DNA of 64,000 nt from Warburgia ugandensis (GCA_035236585.1 CP141126.1:11545001-11609000), one strand, 5' to 3'; numbered from the stretch's first letter, positions 1 to 12,655 are shown. Numbers and translations are program-made. The notes: generated from the sequence alone by a model not told the origin.

Positions 1-2214
1 ATGCCACAGATAACGCGGTTAAATAAGGTGCACATTTGAGATATGCCATGATATCTCAAAAACGTCATACATACGCCATTAAATAAACTCCCCTAAAACT
101 TCCAGAGGTACGCACTCGATCTAATCATGTGCCTTAGGATTGGCTGATTAGAGACTGATCTAACTGTTAGATCGATGTGTAATCCTGAACATACATTGAG
201 ATTATTAAATAAACATGGAAATTGAGTTGATTATGTTGAAGGTGATATGAATTGATGATCAAATATTAGATCTGAGTAATAAAGAATGATTTAATAGTTG
301 GATCGTCTCCAAACTTCATAAGATGAAAGGGATTGACCCTTCAATGATTAAAAGACATTAATTGAATGAAACATGATATAGATTGGTAATCAAAGATGAT
401 ATATAATAGTTTATATGATAGAAAGACCAACATTTAGCTCAGGATTACCCTAATTGAGGGTTAATCAAATGATCTGGGTCGTTAATCTAGGATTAACTGC
501 CATATCAAGGGAATTATCACTTAGATTTGTTTGTTTTGAGATATGAGAACATCAAGTAATGGATGACTTATGACGTGATAGGTACGTCAGAGCGAACGAC
601 ATGACATTGCTTACGTGACTGATTGGAGTATTGCATTTATCGAGGTAGGTGATTACATTTAGGATTTTTTCTTGATTTTTATCAATCATGACTTATTAGC
701 TGAAATTCTTGAGCATGTGTTTTATGCCTTATCGCGTCTATTAAAAGGTGTTCATTACTTCATGTTTGATAGCATGATGTTTGATTATACGATCATCTAT
801 GTTTTTACATGCAATGGTTTATACTTTATCATGAATTTTGATTGAGGTTTATTCTATTTAGGAGTTTCCCATGATTTATAGCATGTTTTGCTGTTCTATG
901 ATGGGTGCTTCCAGTCTGTGGGTACTATGCTAGGAGGGTAGTAAGGTTAGCTACTCGCACCTCTGATTTTGTGATGATGATGATTAGATACCGCCCTCGA
1001 GAGGGCCAGATACGTAGGTGGAGGTATCATGGGTAGTCCCTCTACAGGTGCGTTCCCCCTCATGGGGACGGAGAAAGTCTCTCGTTATAGTGTCAACAAG
1101 GAGCGGTAGTGGTTGAGATCCTTGTGTGGTTGTCATTGCAGCATAGTAGTTCATACTCTTATTCCTATGCTCACGTGGTATTTATATGTGGGTGAACTGG
1201 GGTAAGTCGTACCTAAGCTGTTAGTGACTCCGGGGGCTGATGCGGGTTGCACGGGAGGGACCCATGGATTGATATGAGTACTCATTACTAGTGATTGAGT
1301 GTCGTGGAACACTCTTAGAGCTTGATTATGCACGGTGCCTTGTTCATCATGACATGCATGCATATTTTGATATAGACACGAATACTTGTTGCTTTTGATG
1401 GATACATATCCATGTATTACTCGTGTTTCACATGCCATGATGTTTTGCTTTAATATTGATTTGCCTCAGATGAAAAGCATGCTTTGAACATGATTGTTTT
1501 ATTCAGATTTATGAGTTTCATGCGTTATTCAGCATGGATGCTTGATGATTTAAATTGCTTTGTAAATGATTTATCTATTGACACTCAACATGATATTGGT
1601 ACTCCTTGCAAAGTATTTATTGGATGTTTTATTATTTGTAATCACCTACACAAGCAAAAGCTTGATAAGGCATTGCTTTGTTTTGCAATGCCTTAGATTT
1701 AATGCGATAGTTCAAAGGGAAAGCAGGTGGAGTAGTATAGATTAGGGCGAGGACTTGAGGACCATCTATTTCTGTATTCAGAGACTGATCAATGTGCGTC
1801 CTTAGGACTTGTGTTAGCTTTTTGGGCTATGTTTGGATAGTTATACTTTGGATAGATTGGACCCACACTATTGAATGGTGTATATTTACTTGCATATGTG
1901 TATGATGTGACGATCATAGATGGAACCTTAGGCTTTTGGATTTGTATTATCATGGGCTTCTCTACGCTTCTGTTGATTTATCGCGGTTTTAAATGGAGCA
2001 TGCTCAGAGTATTGATATTTGATTTTGTTCATTGTCACAGTTTTTGGGACGTGGATGATCTCAGGGTTTTCTTTTTGGTATTTCTTTTAACGCTGCGTAA
2101 AATTTATTTGTTGCGAGTTTTTATTCTCAGGGATCCCCCTTATTTTATAAAAATATATTATTATTACTATTTATGAGTTTGGGAAAAGGTTTAGAAAATC
2201 TTGGGTGTCACAGA
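1..2214 (-). repeat. LTR-like 3-kb repeat family, copy 1 (cut by window edge)
   Basis: Read on the minus strand, this stretch starts near 2214 with TGTGACACCCAAG and runs to the window edge. It matches the copy at 16279-19171 in order: the terminal TGTRACACCC, a block around 1640-1700 with a mirrored GGCATTGC/GCAATGCC motif, a block at about 1240-1340 with GAGTACTCAT, and a CACCTACCTCG block at about 640. No long open frame or retrotransposon domain is present. The best reading is a solo LTR or non-autonomous LTR element. The other end lies outside the window. Confidence 0.6.
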
Positions 2215-2740
2215 GAGAGAAGAAGGAAAAGAGAGGGAATGAGAGATTGGGTGCTATGTTTCCTTACCTGGGCCACGGATAGTTGCTGGTGTTGGAGGAA
2301 ATGGTGTTGATAGAGGGGGAAGGAAACTGCCTGGAGAAGAAACTTGACGTGAAAGGGGGGCGCGATGAGAGAGAGATGGAAGAGGGGAAATCGGGGGAGA
2401 GGTGAGTCTGTGGGCTTCCCTAGCTCCTTCCTTGTGTGACAAGCAACTAAGGGTAAAGCTCCACAAATTGAGCTCCCCCTGGTTTGTCGTCACATGGGGC
2501 CCATCAATTGAGAGGGGGGGGTGCCACTATCAATTTGAACCCCTCTATAATTTAGTAAAATTTTCACCTCTCTCACCTCTGAACTCTATTTCTTGCAAAA
2601 TTAGTATCATTGGAAATCTCTTGTTGGTTATATTTTGAGTTTTGAGGTTTCAAAGTCAAATACAGAGGAAAAATTCACTTTTTACACTCAAACTCCTCTT
2701 TTTAATTGTAATAAAATGTAGGGTCATTACATTATTATAT
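2215..2740 (+). repeat. 3' part of the same LTR-like family, opposite orientation
   Basis: On the plus strand this segment resembles the right end of the copy at 16279-19171 (about 18730-19120): a TTACCT...GG block, a purine-rich stretch, then a GGGGGTGCC...CCCCTCT block near 2518-2550. It abuts copy 1, which runs the other way, so one copy probably inserted into or next to another. The exact junction and outer end are not resolved. Confidence 0.4.
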
Positions 2741-2864
2741 TAAAGTTTTGATAAAAATTAAAGGCATTTTAGTCTTTTAAAATCTAAATCAGATTTTGGA
2801 TTACTCGATGTTTTTTTTTTTTGACACTTGTTCATGTATTGAAAGAAAGAAAAAGAAAATTGGA

Positions 2865-3535
2865 CCATAAAAATCATCATTAGACTCTTATCCTGATTAG
2901 GGGTCGACCAACCCTCTATCAAATGTCATGGCTTCATCCAATCTAAAAGTTTTTATATCTTTTCTCACGACTTCTATCCACTTCCTTTTGGCCTTTTTTC
3001 TTGTCATTTTAAAGCCTTTGACTCAGATCAACTCACTCTTTCTAGCCAATGTCATTTTCAATATTAGTTGGACATTCCCAAACCATCTAAGTTTATCCTC
3101 CCTCATCTTATTACCCTATTAGTGCTATTCCTAATTTTCCTCCAATGCCTTTATTTCTAATTATATGCCTTTTTGTCTTGCACACATCTATCTTAATATC
3201 TTTATTTTAACTATGCTCATCTCTTATACATGTTATTCCTCATTTGCCTAACACTTTGACGCACAAAGCATTGCAGACCTTCCATTATATAGATTTTTCT
3301 TTTAGCTTTAGTGGCACTCACCAATCACACAAGACTCTAAAGACATATCTCAACTTGTTTCAACCCACTTGGATTCTTAGGGTAACATCTCTCTCATTCT
3401 CTTTGCTCTCATGATTTATTGATCCACAAGTATTGAAAGTAATCTTTTTGGGAAACACCTTAGTTATCAATCTTTTTTTATGCTTTACTCCCACTCATCC
3501 TCTTACTAAAATTGCATTTCATATACTTTGTCATT
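2865..3535 (-). mobile_element. Old RTE-type LINE, 3' end fragment
   Basis: Reversed, this segment follows the 3' part of the RTE LINE at 28073-31649 for some 650 bp. It has the ATCATCATT tail remnant and the GGGGTCG block, then the region encoding the C-terminal WFGHVQRRP/RGRPKRTW part, and continues to the segment after the reverse transcriptase catalytic motif. Many substitutions and indels remove any frame, so it is much older than the copies at 28073 and 51881. It is truncated at the 5' end, as is usual for LINEs. Confidence 0.75.
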
Positions 3536-4466
3536 GATAATAAAAACAATAATCAAATTTTGATCCAACAAATAAAAGTAAGTGTCTATGTACTGAGCAA
3601 ACTACATAGTCGAATTATTAGACGGGTTGAATCACTCCAAATAACAGAGTGGAAAATGATAAAGGACCCTTTATTTTTACAGGAAATAACACTCTTATCC
3701 TCCACTTTACTATAGGATAATGATGCCGATATTGTTTGACCAATTCATACCCCTCTATAAACCTTGCTTATTCTAATGGACATGAAATTGCTCAAAAAAA
3801 TTCACAAAAAATAATAATAGAAGCTGAAGTTATCAATTTAGTTAAAGATTATTTTAAATTTTTTTAATATTGAGTGAGAACTTGACCTTGTGAGAGGTGA
3901 GAAACAAGGAGCTCAAGGAGAAGGAGATACAAGAAAAACTATGACAAAGTGCATTTTGGAGGAAAAATGACGATCAGATGGGGTTGCAATATCTCATGGG
4001 ACCTTGAGAGGACAATTTCACCTTTTTGAGGGCAAAGAGGGGCATCTAGAGTAATTTTGGATAAAAATGGGCCAGGGTGTGCTGCAAACATCTGCTGTGG
4101 ATCAAAGTGAGCCAGGGTTCCCCGTTAGAACTTTTTCTTTGATGGGAAAGAACGAGGGACCACTGCCGGAGAGAAACAAACTAGCAGTGATCCTAACCGA
4201 TCATCTTAAACAGACCACGAGGGTCAAAGGCTAAGATCACCCCGTGGAGAAAGATGAACGGTTTGGATCACAAACCATGCGGGCCCACACAGACGTACCC
4301 TTGTATTGGTTGAGCGTGCCCTATACACAAGCCATATAATATCTGGATTTAAAACACAGCATGGATAAAGATCAAGTCGCCGGCTAAAACCCTCTCCCAA
4401 AACCCTCACCTCCTCCTTCCTGTTAATCTCTTTGCTTCCTTTCTCTGTTCTTCATGCTAAGAAGAT

Positions 4467-4467
<1 letters not shown>
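3536..4467. other. Intergenic region upstream of the VAR3-like gene
   Basis: AT-rich to mixed sequence without a convincing frame or repeat. The last 200-300 bases should hold the promoter of the gene starting at 4528. An AT-rich CATATAATAT at about 4332 could act as a TATA element, but its distance from the start codon leaves this uncertain. Confidence 0.4.

Positions 4468-4468
<1 letters not shown>

Positions 4469-4506
<38 letters not shown>
4469..4506 (+). repeat. (CT)19 microsatellite in the 5' leader
   Basis: An uninterrupted CT run lies 21 bases upstream of the ATG at 4528. Pyrimidine-rich CT tracts are common in plant 5' leaders and core promoters. It probably lies in the transcribed leader and should vary in length between individuals. 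Confidence 0.9.
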
Positions 4507-4511
<5 letters not shown>

Positions 4512-4527
4512 AATCAATCAATCAAGA

Positions 4528-7500
4528 ATGGCCACTTCAAGACTGTTACCATTCCGTACCTCCTCCTTCTTCCACATCTACGGAAAATCCTCCGCCGCTG
4601 CATTATCTTCTCCTCCTCTCTATTCTCTCCTTGCATTCACTCATCCACGCGCCAAAGCTGTTCTTCCAAGGCTTCAATTTCAGTGCGGTCTTTCTTCTCT
4701 TTCAGAAGCAGATGAAAACTCCGCAGATCACGTTGTGACCCCGGCGTCTCATCCGTGGCCTGAATGGGGGACTTTTCTCGAGCGATTGAAGAGCAAGGGA
4801 TACTTTGACCGAGATTCAGTTGTAGACAAGGATGGCGAAGGTTCCGTTGTCGATGCGATTCCTACGGACATGAACAGCGTGAAGAGCGCTTGCCTTAGCT
4901 TTGCGCGCGATCGGTTCGACATTCTCAAGTATTACCTCTTTCCTGTTCTGATAATAGTCAATTGAAGGGAATTGCTTATAATTGTCAATGATGGATTTTA
5001 TGGACAAATTCTTTCTTGGCCTGTTAAAAAAGGATTGTCTGCAATTTGATGCGCACCTGGGTGGGAAATGGCGTCGGCATCTCCCAGAAGGAAATGAGAG
5101 AATGAAAGGAAATAGTGTTGTTTGATTAAGTGCATCCCACTCTGTCATCAATGGTGTATTCATGAAATGGGAGATTTGGGGCGAGAATAGTCTTCTTCTT
5201 GTCATGCAACTTCAAAAATAGGACAAACATTGGGTATGATCATATTGTGTAATGTTTCAAGTTACGTGCACCCTACTAGAGAGCATCAGATTTATTGGTC
5301 CTGCAGCTTGAGATTCTCAATCTTACAGTTCCATGTCTTTGATTGTCTAAAATTCAACCAATGTTTTTCGAAGAGGCAAAGCTTGATACGTATATTTAGT
5401 TTACAGATCTCGAGTAAAACTCTATTATGGCAAATACTTCTTGGTAAAGGTTAGATCACTTAAGAAAACTAAATTAGCAAGTAACATTCCTTTATCCAAG
5501 CATTATAAACATATCAGTTGTTGTTTTAGTTGGTTGTAGACTTGATTTGCCCTCTTGGTTAGCTGATTCTGGTCCAGTTGTGAATGAATTGATTTTTTTT
5601 GGCTGTTTGTGAATGTTCTCACTGTTTTCCCCCATTGGTGAGAGATAGTACAATATATACGTAGCAGCACAATTATACAAAGAGGGGTCAGGTAACCCTG
5701 AAGTCCATGAAAGAGAGAAAAATGAAAAGGCATAAGAAGTACTAGACGTAAGTTTAACACTACAGTACTACTCAGGATCTCTCTATCATTTCCATCCTTT
5801 ACAAAATTATCCACCATGTTGTTAGCATTTTATGCACTGATAGCAGGTTTTAGTTATGTAATTTCAAGTTCCGTAGATTTCTTGTGCCCTTAGAGCATCA
5901 AACTTCTGTAAAGCCTCAAAAGGGAGGCATGTGAGTAATTATACCTGAACAAATGTACACTTCATCCTGATTATTTTCAGTTTTACCTGATGTCATTGCA
6001 ACAGGTCATTGTCCAAAAAAGATATCCAGTCTGTTGTTGAGTGTGGCTGTCCCAATCTGCTTCGAAAAGCTGTCAATTCAGCAAAAAGATTGAGAGCATA
6101 TGTGAAACTTGATGAAGCAGATGTAAGTTTGTCCCATTCATCTTCTTTATTGGCAAAATCATAAGGTCATAATTTAAAATAAGGGTGCAAAGATGCTTCT
6201 TTCAGCAACATCATGTGAGAACTCTCTATTGCATTATCAAATTGTTGGATTTTGGAGTTCATGCAAGTGAAGTAGGTAATTCTACCAGATAAATCCTGCA
6301 AAATTCAGTTTTTGGTCAACTGACAACTGTCACATCTGCAGGTATGTAGTGCCTGCAACCTACGAGGATCCTGTGATAGAGCATATGTAACAACTAAGGA
6401 CAATGAAGGAGCCCGTACTGTGGATATTGTGCGTATTTTGCTGAGCTATGCAGTAGACCCACTTACTACCTCAGAGGGAGACAAGCCTCATGCTAGAGAG
6501 TATGTGGAAATATCTTCACGTAAACTGCTCTCTGAGTTGGTTGAACTGAGTGAAACAACTCCTGATCCATCCCTTCAAAAGTCTGGAGTGAAGTTCACCA
6601 CGAAGAAGGAACAGTCTGAAAAGGTTGAAGAGCAGGATAAGCAATCCCAAAATGTTGAAATGAAGAGAGGAGATTGGATATGTCCCAAGTAAGTTCTTTA
6701 AAACTTCTTCTTTGGTTGTTTGTGGCATCAAAATTTGTCTTTGATTTACTGTCTTGCCGAGAAGAGAAAATGCTTACAAGCTTTTAGTAACAGCATCTTC
6801 CTCATTTTATTGCATTTGATCTATAGAAGATACTTTTGTTGGAAAATTCACATTATTAACTAAAACTCAAATGTGTAGAACTGAAGGGATTCTGTTTCTT
6901 TCAAACTTATTATCTTTGTGGTTGCTGGATGGGCAGATGTACTGAGCATCTGAGGCACATGACATGTACCTAACATGTCATCTGAGAGCTATCTGAAACT
7001 GGTACTTTCTGAGAGCTCTTTGATGCATAGGTACTTCGCATGTACTTAGCATGTGAAACACTTTTGCCACAAGAATAAGCTTGTTCAATACACCAATATT
7101 GTGTATTGAATCAGGTGCTTTCATATTGATCAATCTATGATGATTTCACCGAATATTTCTGGACTCCATTCTTACTAGGATGGATTGTGGGCTGTGGTGG
7201 AGAAAATGAAAAAGAGTTTGGGGTTTGTGTGGTTAGCGTTCATTAGGTTCATAGGTTCTGAGATAAACTGACTTGCAATAACTCTTTATTTATAATTAAG
7301 TCACAGGCTTTGAGTTGATAGGTACAGAAAACATAATCAAGTTAAGTCAAACACTTCTTCTGAAGTGGATCTGTCTGGATTCATGGTTGTTAACATTTGC
7401 TTCTTGCTATTCAAGTCTTGTTGTTGAGTGGGCCAATTCATTTGAGGGATGCTTCAAGTCCATGTATATCTGTGTGGTGGTAGCAACCTTGCAGGTGAAC

Positions 7501-10500
7501 TGGAAAAAAAAACCATGGTATGGGGAGGATGTTGAGAGGTTTATGCTAGGCTAAATTTCCAGTCTTCATGAGTGCATGGAGGGCATGTCTCTTATCTCAT
7601 ATGTACACTTCACGTTATTCTGTTGCATGAGTGATCTTGAAGCTGCTTTGTTGAGTTGCTTGCAGTAGCTTAGTCCTGATTCGATTTGGAAGAACTCAAA
7701 GCTGATAATTAGGAATAAGATGGGAAATCCGATTGCTGTGGAAGAATAAAGTTTGCATTATACTGTAGACTCAATGTGTGGAATTCCATTGCATTAGAAG
7801 GAATAATTATGTTCTTACTTGAAAAAGAGCGATTGAAGGGAAGATATGATTCAAAGATTGCTCTGGACACCTCAAATGTAACTTTTTATAGTAATTGTCC
7901 AGGTAATCAAGGTTGCAGACATCTGGGAGTTTCTGTCTGATGCTTTTGATGGTTAAGGGTCTCTCAGGTAATTTAGGCTTAATGGACGGGACGGGGTTAG
8001 AGTTGCTATTTTGCAAGGTCCACAGCTGTTTTAAGTTTTAACTTATGGACCGGTCATGAGGGATGGTTGTCTGGTCATAGTCGTTAGATGGTTGGGAATG
8101 CAGACAAGATGCATCTGTTGGCACTATTTGATTCAATATAGGTATCTTCAGTATATTGAGACCATCGGAGTAGTTTTTCAACGTGTACCATTCAAAGATC
8201 AGCCCCTAGCTCTTTAAGGCAAGGGCCAACAGTTAATCCTTGGTTTTTATTTTTATTTGTTTGTTTTTTTGGGTTTCTAGGTTCGAAAGCTAGCCAGTTC
8301 CCTTTTGTAAAATCTTGATATGGTTTTTTCTGAGCAAACTCTTAAATTCTAGAATGATCAGCATAAGAAAGGAGAAAAGGAAATGTAACTATGACTATCA
8401 CCCAAGTTACAGGAGCCACTTTTATCTGCCAATGCCTTGCTATTAAGTCTAGGCAACTGCATGTGGTATGCTGAGCTTTCCATGTCCAAACACATATTGA
8501 CCATGATGACGTGCTGTAAGTGATGTCAAAGAATGCATTTTAACAGCAGTCTACACTCATTAACAAACTCCACAAATCAAAGGAAAAGTTGCATGGTAGC
8601 AGCAGTCTTACCATTTAATCTGGGGTCACCGAAAGAGCAGGTCTTACTTGTACTTTTGTCTGCTTGTGTTTTCCCACATAAATATATGTGCATTTGTCAT
8701 ATAATTTCCCTACATATGTGTGCATCCATTTGCATATGTGTGACCTTGAGGTCACGGGTTCGAGGCATGGAAACAGCCTCTTGCAAAAAATTGCAAGGTA
8801 AAGCTGCTTACTATGGACCCTTGTGGTCCAACCCTTTTCCGGGCCCTGTGTACCTAGGAGCTTTGTGCACCGGGCTGCCTTGTTTATGTGCGCATCCATG
8901 TGCATGTGTGTGTGTGTCCCCACGTACAGCTATAGATACATATGAGAGACAAATGGTTTTGATATTTGTATTTCCTATTTTGAATATTGGCTTCTCATGT
9001 TTTAGAATTTTGTTGCTTCTTTTCTTTCCTTTTATTTCTTCTTCTCTTGGTAGCTTGGCGGGTATTCTTCATAGGAAAGATTTATGACATTATTCCTTAA
9101 TTCATTTGGAACAGGCATACTTTGTTGTCCTCCTTGTACTGACAGTAAGATCCACTAGTAATAAGTGGATCTCAAGTTCTTGGACAAAATAGTGGCATTG
9201 TTTGTATTCATTTTGGTTATGGTCGGCGCTTGCTGAAGTAAGTCCAAGTACGATGATGCATTTTCAATCATTTTATTATTGACCTCGTAGACATATTGAG
9301 AGAAAATAGTGTCCTTCAAATTATTTTGGGGATTATTCACAATTTGTTTCTAGCATACCCCTGCTACATTTTCATTCTGTTTCTGGCGTTGTATCTGAAT
9401 GACAATGCTATTTGTCCTCGTCTTTGGTGACATATGTAAAGATTGCCACTAAAGTGGTGGTCAGAGATTTCTATTCTTTTTAATGCTTCTATTACTGTTG
9501 CCATTCTGGTTCAAGTCATAGAATTCTAGTTGTGATTTGCTTACTTGATTTCAGATTCCTACTACATTGTTAGGTTGACTGTTGTAATCGATGATTTTGA
9601 TCCTTCAGCTTAATGCTTGTAGGGGTTTACTTTAAGATGAATCAATCAATAGTCAATTTTCTTCTCTATCCTGTTTTTGTTAGACTCATCAGCCTTACAT
9701 GCAGAGATTCCTTCTTTTAGTCCTTGACTGGTTTAAAATCACCAAAGCCTTCCGGCACAGTTGCACAAGGAATCGTCTCTCACTTGGTGACCAGGGTGTG
9801 TGTGTGTGTGTGTATCATTATTAAATCTGGTTTTTCCAATGCCTTTGATCTCTGATTGCATTTAAGCTCCAAATTAGACTTTGGCTTGCAGCCTCTGATG
9901 CAAGCATTTGTATGTTGTACTATTAACTCTCTTATCATTTGACAAAGACATCATAATGCTTTTATACCAATGCACAAATGGGATGACAGTAGAGACAGGC
10001 CATGAAATTGAGTGCATATGAGAAACTGCTTCACCAAATCTCTTATTTTATATTAGAATAATGAACCGTTCTTATTATTAATTAGAAAATGTATTTCAAT
10101 TACATCTGCTGTTTTATGTGTACTTTTTTTTTGGCATTCCCTTTTACTTCTTTCTTTTTGGTATTACCTTGTACTTTCAATGTGCCGTTTCAAAAGCTTG
10201 CAGTTCAGTGACAAGCCTTATGGTTGCAGGTGTAATTTCATGAATTTCTCGAGGAATATGAAATGTTTAAAGTGCAAAGAAGATGGACCCAAGAGAGTCA
10301 GCTTTGACGAAGTTGAAATGAAGAAAGGGGATTGGAGTTGTCCACAGTAAGTCGTCGATCTTTCCTCAACCTTACTCGCTTGCAGGAACTGTTTCTAACC
10401 CAGCATGTATTGACGTTAATTGCGTACAACAATTTGTTCTCCTTTCACCTATTTCCAGGTGTGAGTTCCTGAATTTCGCCCGCAATACCAAGTGCTTGCG

Positions 10501-10877
10501 TTGCCAGGAATCACGGCCCAAGAGGGAGCTAAAACCGGGGGAATGGGAATGCCCATCGTAAGTGACTCCATTGTCTGTGCACTTTACCTACTTTGCAATT
10601 GCAAAGATAAAAGTGAGCTGAAAGTGATATTGGCTTCTGCAGATGCGACTTCTTGAACTACAGAAGAAACATCACTTGCCTGAAGTGCAACTGCAAACGT
10701 CCCAAAGATGAGACAACACAGTACGAGGATCAGATGTGGAGAAAACCGAAAATGTCCGCAATTACAAGCCCATCAAATTTTGAAGACGATGGTGCTAGAT
10801 CTGATGATGAAGAAAATAACAGATTGGAAGCTGGTAAAACAAAATCATCACCGAGGACTGCTACGAAATGGTATTAA
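4528..10877 (+). CDS. VAR3/OZ-like RanBP2-type zinc-finger protein, organelle-targeted
   Basis: Six exons with GT-AG borders: 4528-4928, 6005-6122, 6342-6688, 10230-10346, 10459-10557 and 10643-10877. The total is 1317 nt, giving 438 aa. The start at 4528 (MATSRLL) begins a Ser/Arg-rich, acid-poor presequence fitting plastid or mitochondrial import. Upstream in-frame codons have no ATG. A conserved middle region follows (HPWPEW near residue 70, CLSFARDRFDI, a Cys cluster C175/C178/C184). Three RanBP2/NZF fingers end the protein, each W-x-C-x2-C-x3-N-x6-C-x2-C: C287/C290/C301/C304, C326/C329/C340/C343 and C359/C362/C373/C376. The tail is acidic, then Lys-rich. The family (VAR3/OZ1 to OZ4 of Arabidopsis) binds partners of organelle RNA editing or splicing; which member this matches is inferred. 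Intron 3 is 3.5 kb and carries a SINE. The exons look intact. Confidence 0.9.
8743..8885 (+). mobile_element. Au-type SINE, 5'-truncated
   Basis: The B-box part (GGTCACGGGTTCGAGGC) is followed by the AACAGCCTCTTGCA block, CCCTTGTGGTCC, and the 3' block GCTTTGTGCACCGGGCTGCC, in the order of the angiosperm Au SINE. The 5' head with the A box is missing. Two 27-nt segments, 8716-8742 and 8886-8912, match at 24 positions and probably are the target-site duplication. It lies in intron 3 of the VAR3-like gene in the sense orientation. Confidence 0.85.
9796..9813 (+). repeat. Short (GT)n microsatellite
   Basis: About nine GT units inside intron 3 of the VAR3-like gene. A simple repeat with no other sign of function. 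Confidence 0.8.
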
Positions 10878-11052
10878 ATCTTCTTGAGGGACTGAAAAAA
10901 GCGTACATTCTAATGGAAATTGTTCTGCCCTTTTAGCCGCATGACTAGTCCACCGATCTGCGAGTGCTTGTTTTTGTTTGTTTCCATCTCATACGGCTAC
11001 TCCATCCATGTGCTACGGGGAGATTGTATATGGTGCGCTTATGATTTAATTT

Positions 11053-11215
11053 CCAGGAGCACGAAGCTTCCGCACATGAAGGGTTCAGGGAAGGGGTGGG
11101 CCACAAGGGTCTATAGCACGCAGCCTTAGTTTGCATTTTGCAAGAGACTGTTTTCATGTCTCAAACTTCTGACCTTAAGGTCACATGCAACAACTCTACC
11201 ATTGTACCTAGGCCA
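11053..11215 (-). mobile_element. Au-type SINE, near full length
   Basis: On the minus strand this shows, in order, the A-box region (CAATGGTAGAGTTG), the B-box region with TGTGACCTTAAGGTCA, the ACAGTCTCTTGCA block, GACCCTTGTGG, and the 3' AAGCTTCGTGC end. It sits about 175 bp past the stop codon of the VAR3-like gene and may lie in its 3' flank or UTR. No clear target duplication was found. Confidence 0.8.
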
Positions 11216-12208
11216 AGAAGATGATGATAATACCATAATGAGCATCATCTAGCAGATCAAAGGCCCCCTGTCAACATGGTTACACCAAAAATCTGTGCCA
11301 CCCAGTTTGTTCTATACCGGTTATTGAAAGAGAAACTGTGAGCAGGGAAATGATATATCCGCCCTCTTTTCCCTTCACGAGTCCCTCACTACACACTAGT
11401 ACCTGGATTTCTGCAGTGGAAATCGTTCACAAATGCTCCAATGTTCCCATCATTCAATGATCGTATCACTCTTTTCTTGAGGAGCCCTGGTAGGTGTAGA
11501 TGTTACCAGGTGTCCTAGGAAGTACATGCTGATAGATCGCAATAGAGGGTTGTTCCTTATATTTTTCATTATTTTTTTTGTAAAAGATACATAAGCCAAA
11601 AGAAATGAACGGGAATGAAATTTCTTCTCTACCCATCTATGGGTAAGCTAAATGGAACATGATAAAAGGATTACATCTATAAAATGACGTCACGTGAATG
11701 AAAAAAGAGAGCTTTTGCTTCTAAGGATGCTTGTGAGTATTTACGCCTATAGAAACTCTATCTTGAGTTGTAAAGTGGATTGTAAAAATTTCACCAACTA
11801 CTTTATTAAAATTAGCACTTGCTACGATCATCAAGGCCAACATTGTTGATTGTTTTGAATTTTGGAAGTTGATGTGAATTTTAGAGCATGGTTTATGGTC
11901 AACATTGAAAACAATTTGAACTATAAATATTTGAGCCCACTCAGAGTTCCGTTTAAATTAAAGGCAAGTTTAGAAGATCATCCAATGGATGAAAATTTGA
12001 AGCATGACCCAGTTAAGTCAAAGCGATATTATAAATATAAGGATCCTTAAACCCCACATTAGCCCACATTAGCTGGGGTTCCTAATTCCTATGTGGTGCA
12101 ATGTAGTGCCAAAATTTTGTGTTTATGTTAGAATCCTTAAACCCCACCAGATAGGAATCCCAATAGTAGAGCCATTTCCTCAATTTTGTGTGGTGGGCCC
12201 ATTTTCTA
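11216..12208. other. Intergenic, no gene recognised
   Basis: Unique-looking sequence with short open frames only. Around 12036-12165 a short segment (CCTTAAACCCCAC) occurs twice near a partly inverted ATTCCTATGTGG, probably a small repeat remnant. Nothing else could be named. Confidence 0.4.
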
Positions 12209-12318
12209 TTGATCTTTGCTAAGTAGGCCATGTCAGACATGGATATGTTGAAGATGACATACAAAACTAGCATCACACCAACCCATCCAAACTGTCTATG
12301 TATGGTAATATTTGTCAC
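12209..12318 (-). pseudogene. Orphan MGST3 exon 1 copy
   Basis: Reversed, these 110 nt translate without indel alongside exon 1 of the MGST3 gene at 20966-21770: VTNITIHRQFGWV against MTNISIHKEFGWV, then a similar hydrophobic first membrane segment. The start codon reads GTG instead of ATG, and the splice donor GT after the 110th base is TA. No exon 2, 3 or 4 was recognised nearby on this strand. It is a lone duplicated exon that has lost both start and splice signal. Confidence 0.8.
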
Positions 12319-12655
12319 TTGATGTTCTTCTTTTCTCGCTGTTGATGTCAATTCATGCGGTGGCTTACGTATTGCGCATCTAGGAGTATAGTGTGTAATG
12401 TGAGCATGCTGGAATGAGGAATACTACTGACTTTTAGACCAGACTCCAAGATCTCATCGAGCTGAGCATTACTTCTGGATGATCTGATCAATTTATTTTG
12501 TTTGGTCTCTCTTAAATTGATTAGACACCAAATTTTATGATGATTGCATGATTTTAGTAATGTAATCTTTTTTGTAATTGTATTTATTATTTGTTGTAAA
12601 TTAATATATACATATATATGTATATATATTACACTTAACCATTAAAAGTATCTGT
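12319..12655. other. Intergenic, AT-rich palindromic stretch
   Basis: No gene. At about 12601-12632 there is an alternating TATATACATATATATG run able to form a hairpin. Confidence 0.5.

Noticed and set aside
4432-4527. N-terminal extension of the VAR3-like gene starting at a TTG
   Set aside because: There is no ATG in this stretch and it runs through the CT microsatellite (Leu-Ser repeats). The ATG at 4528 starts a normal organelle presequence.
8533-9087. 184-codon plus-strand frame in intron 3 of the VAR3-like gene
   Set aside because: It runs through a SINE and TG repeats and has no recognisable domain. Flanking exons splice cleanly across it.
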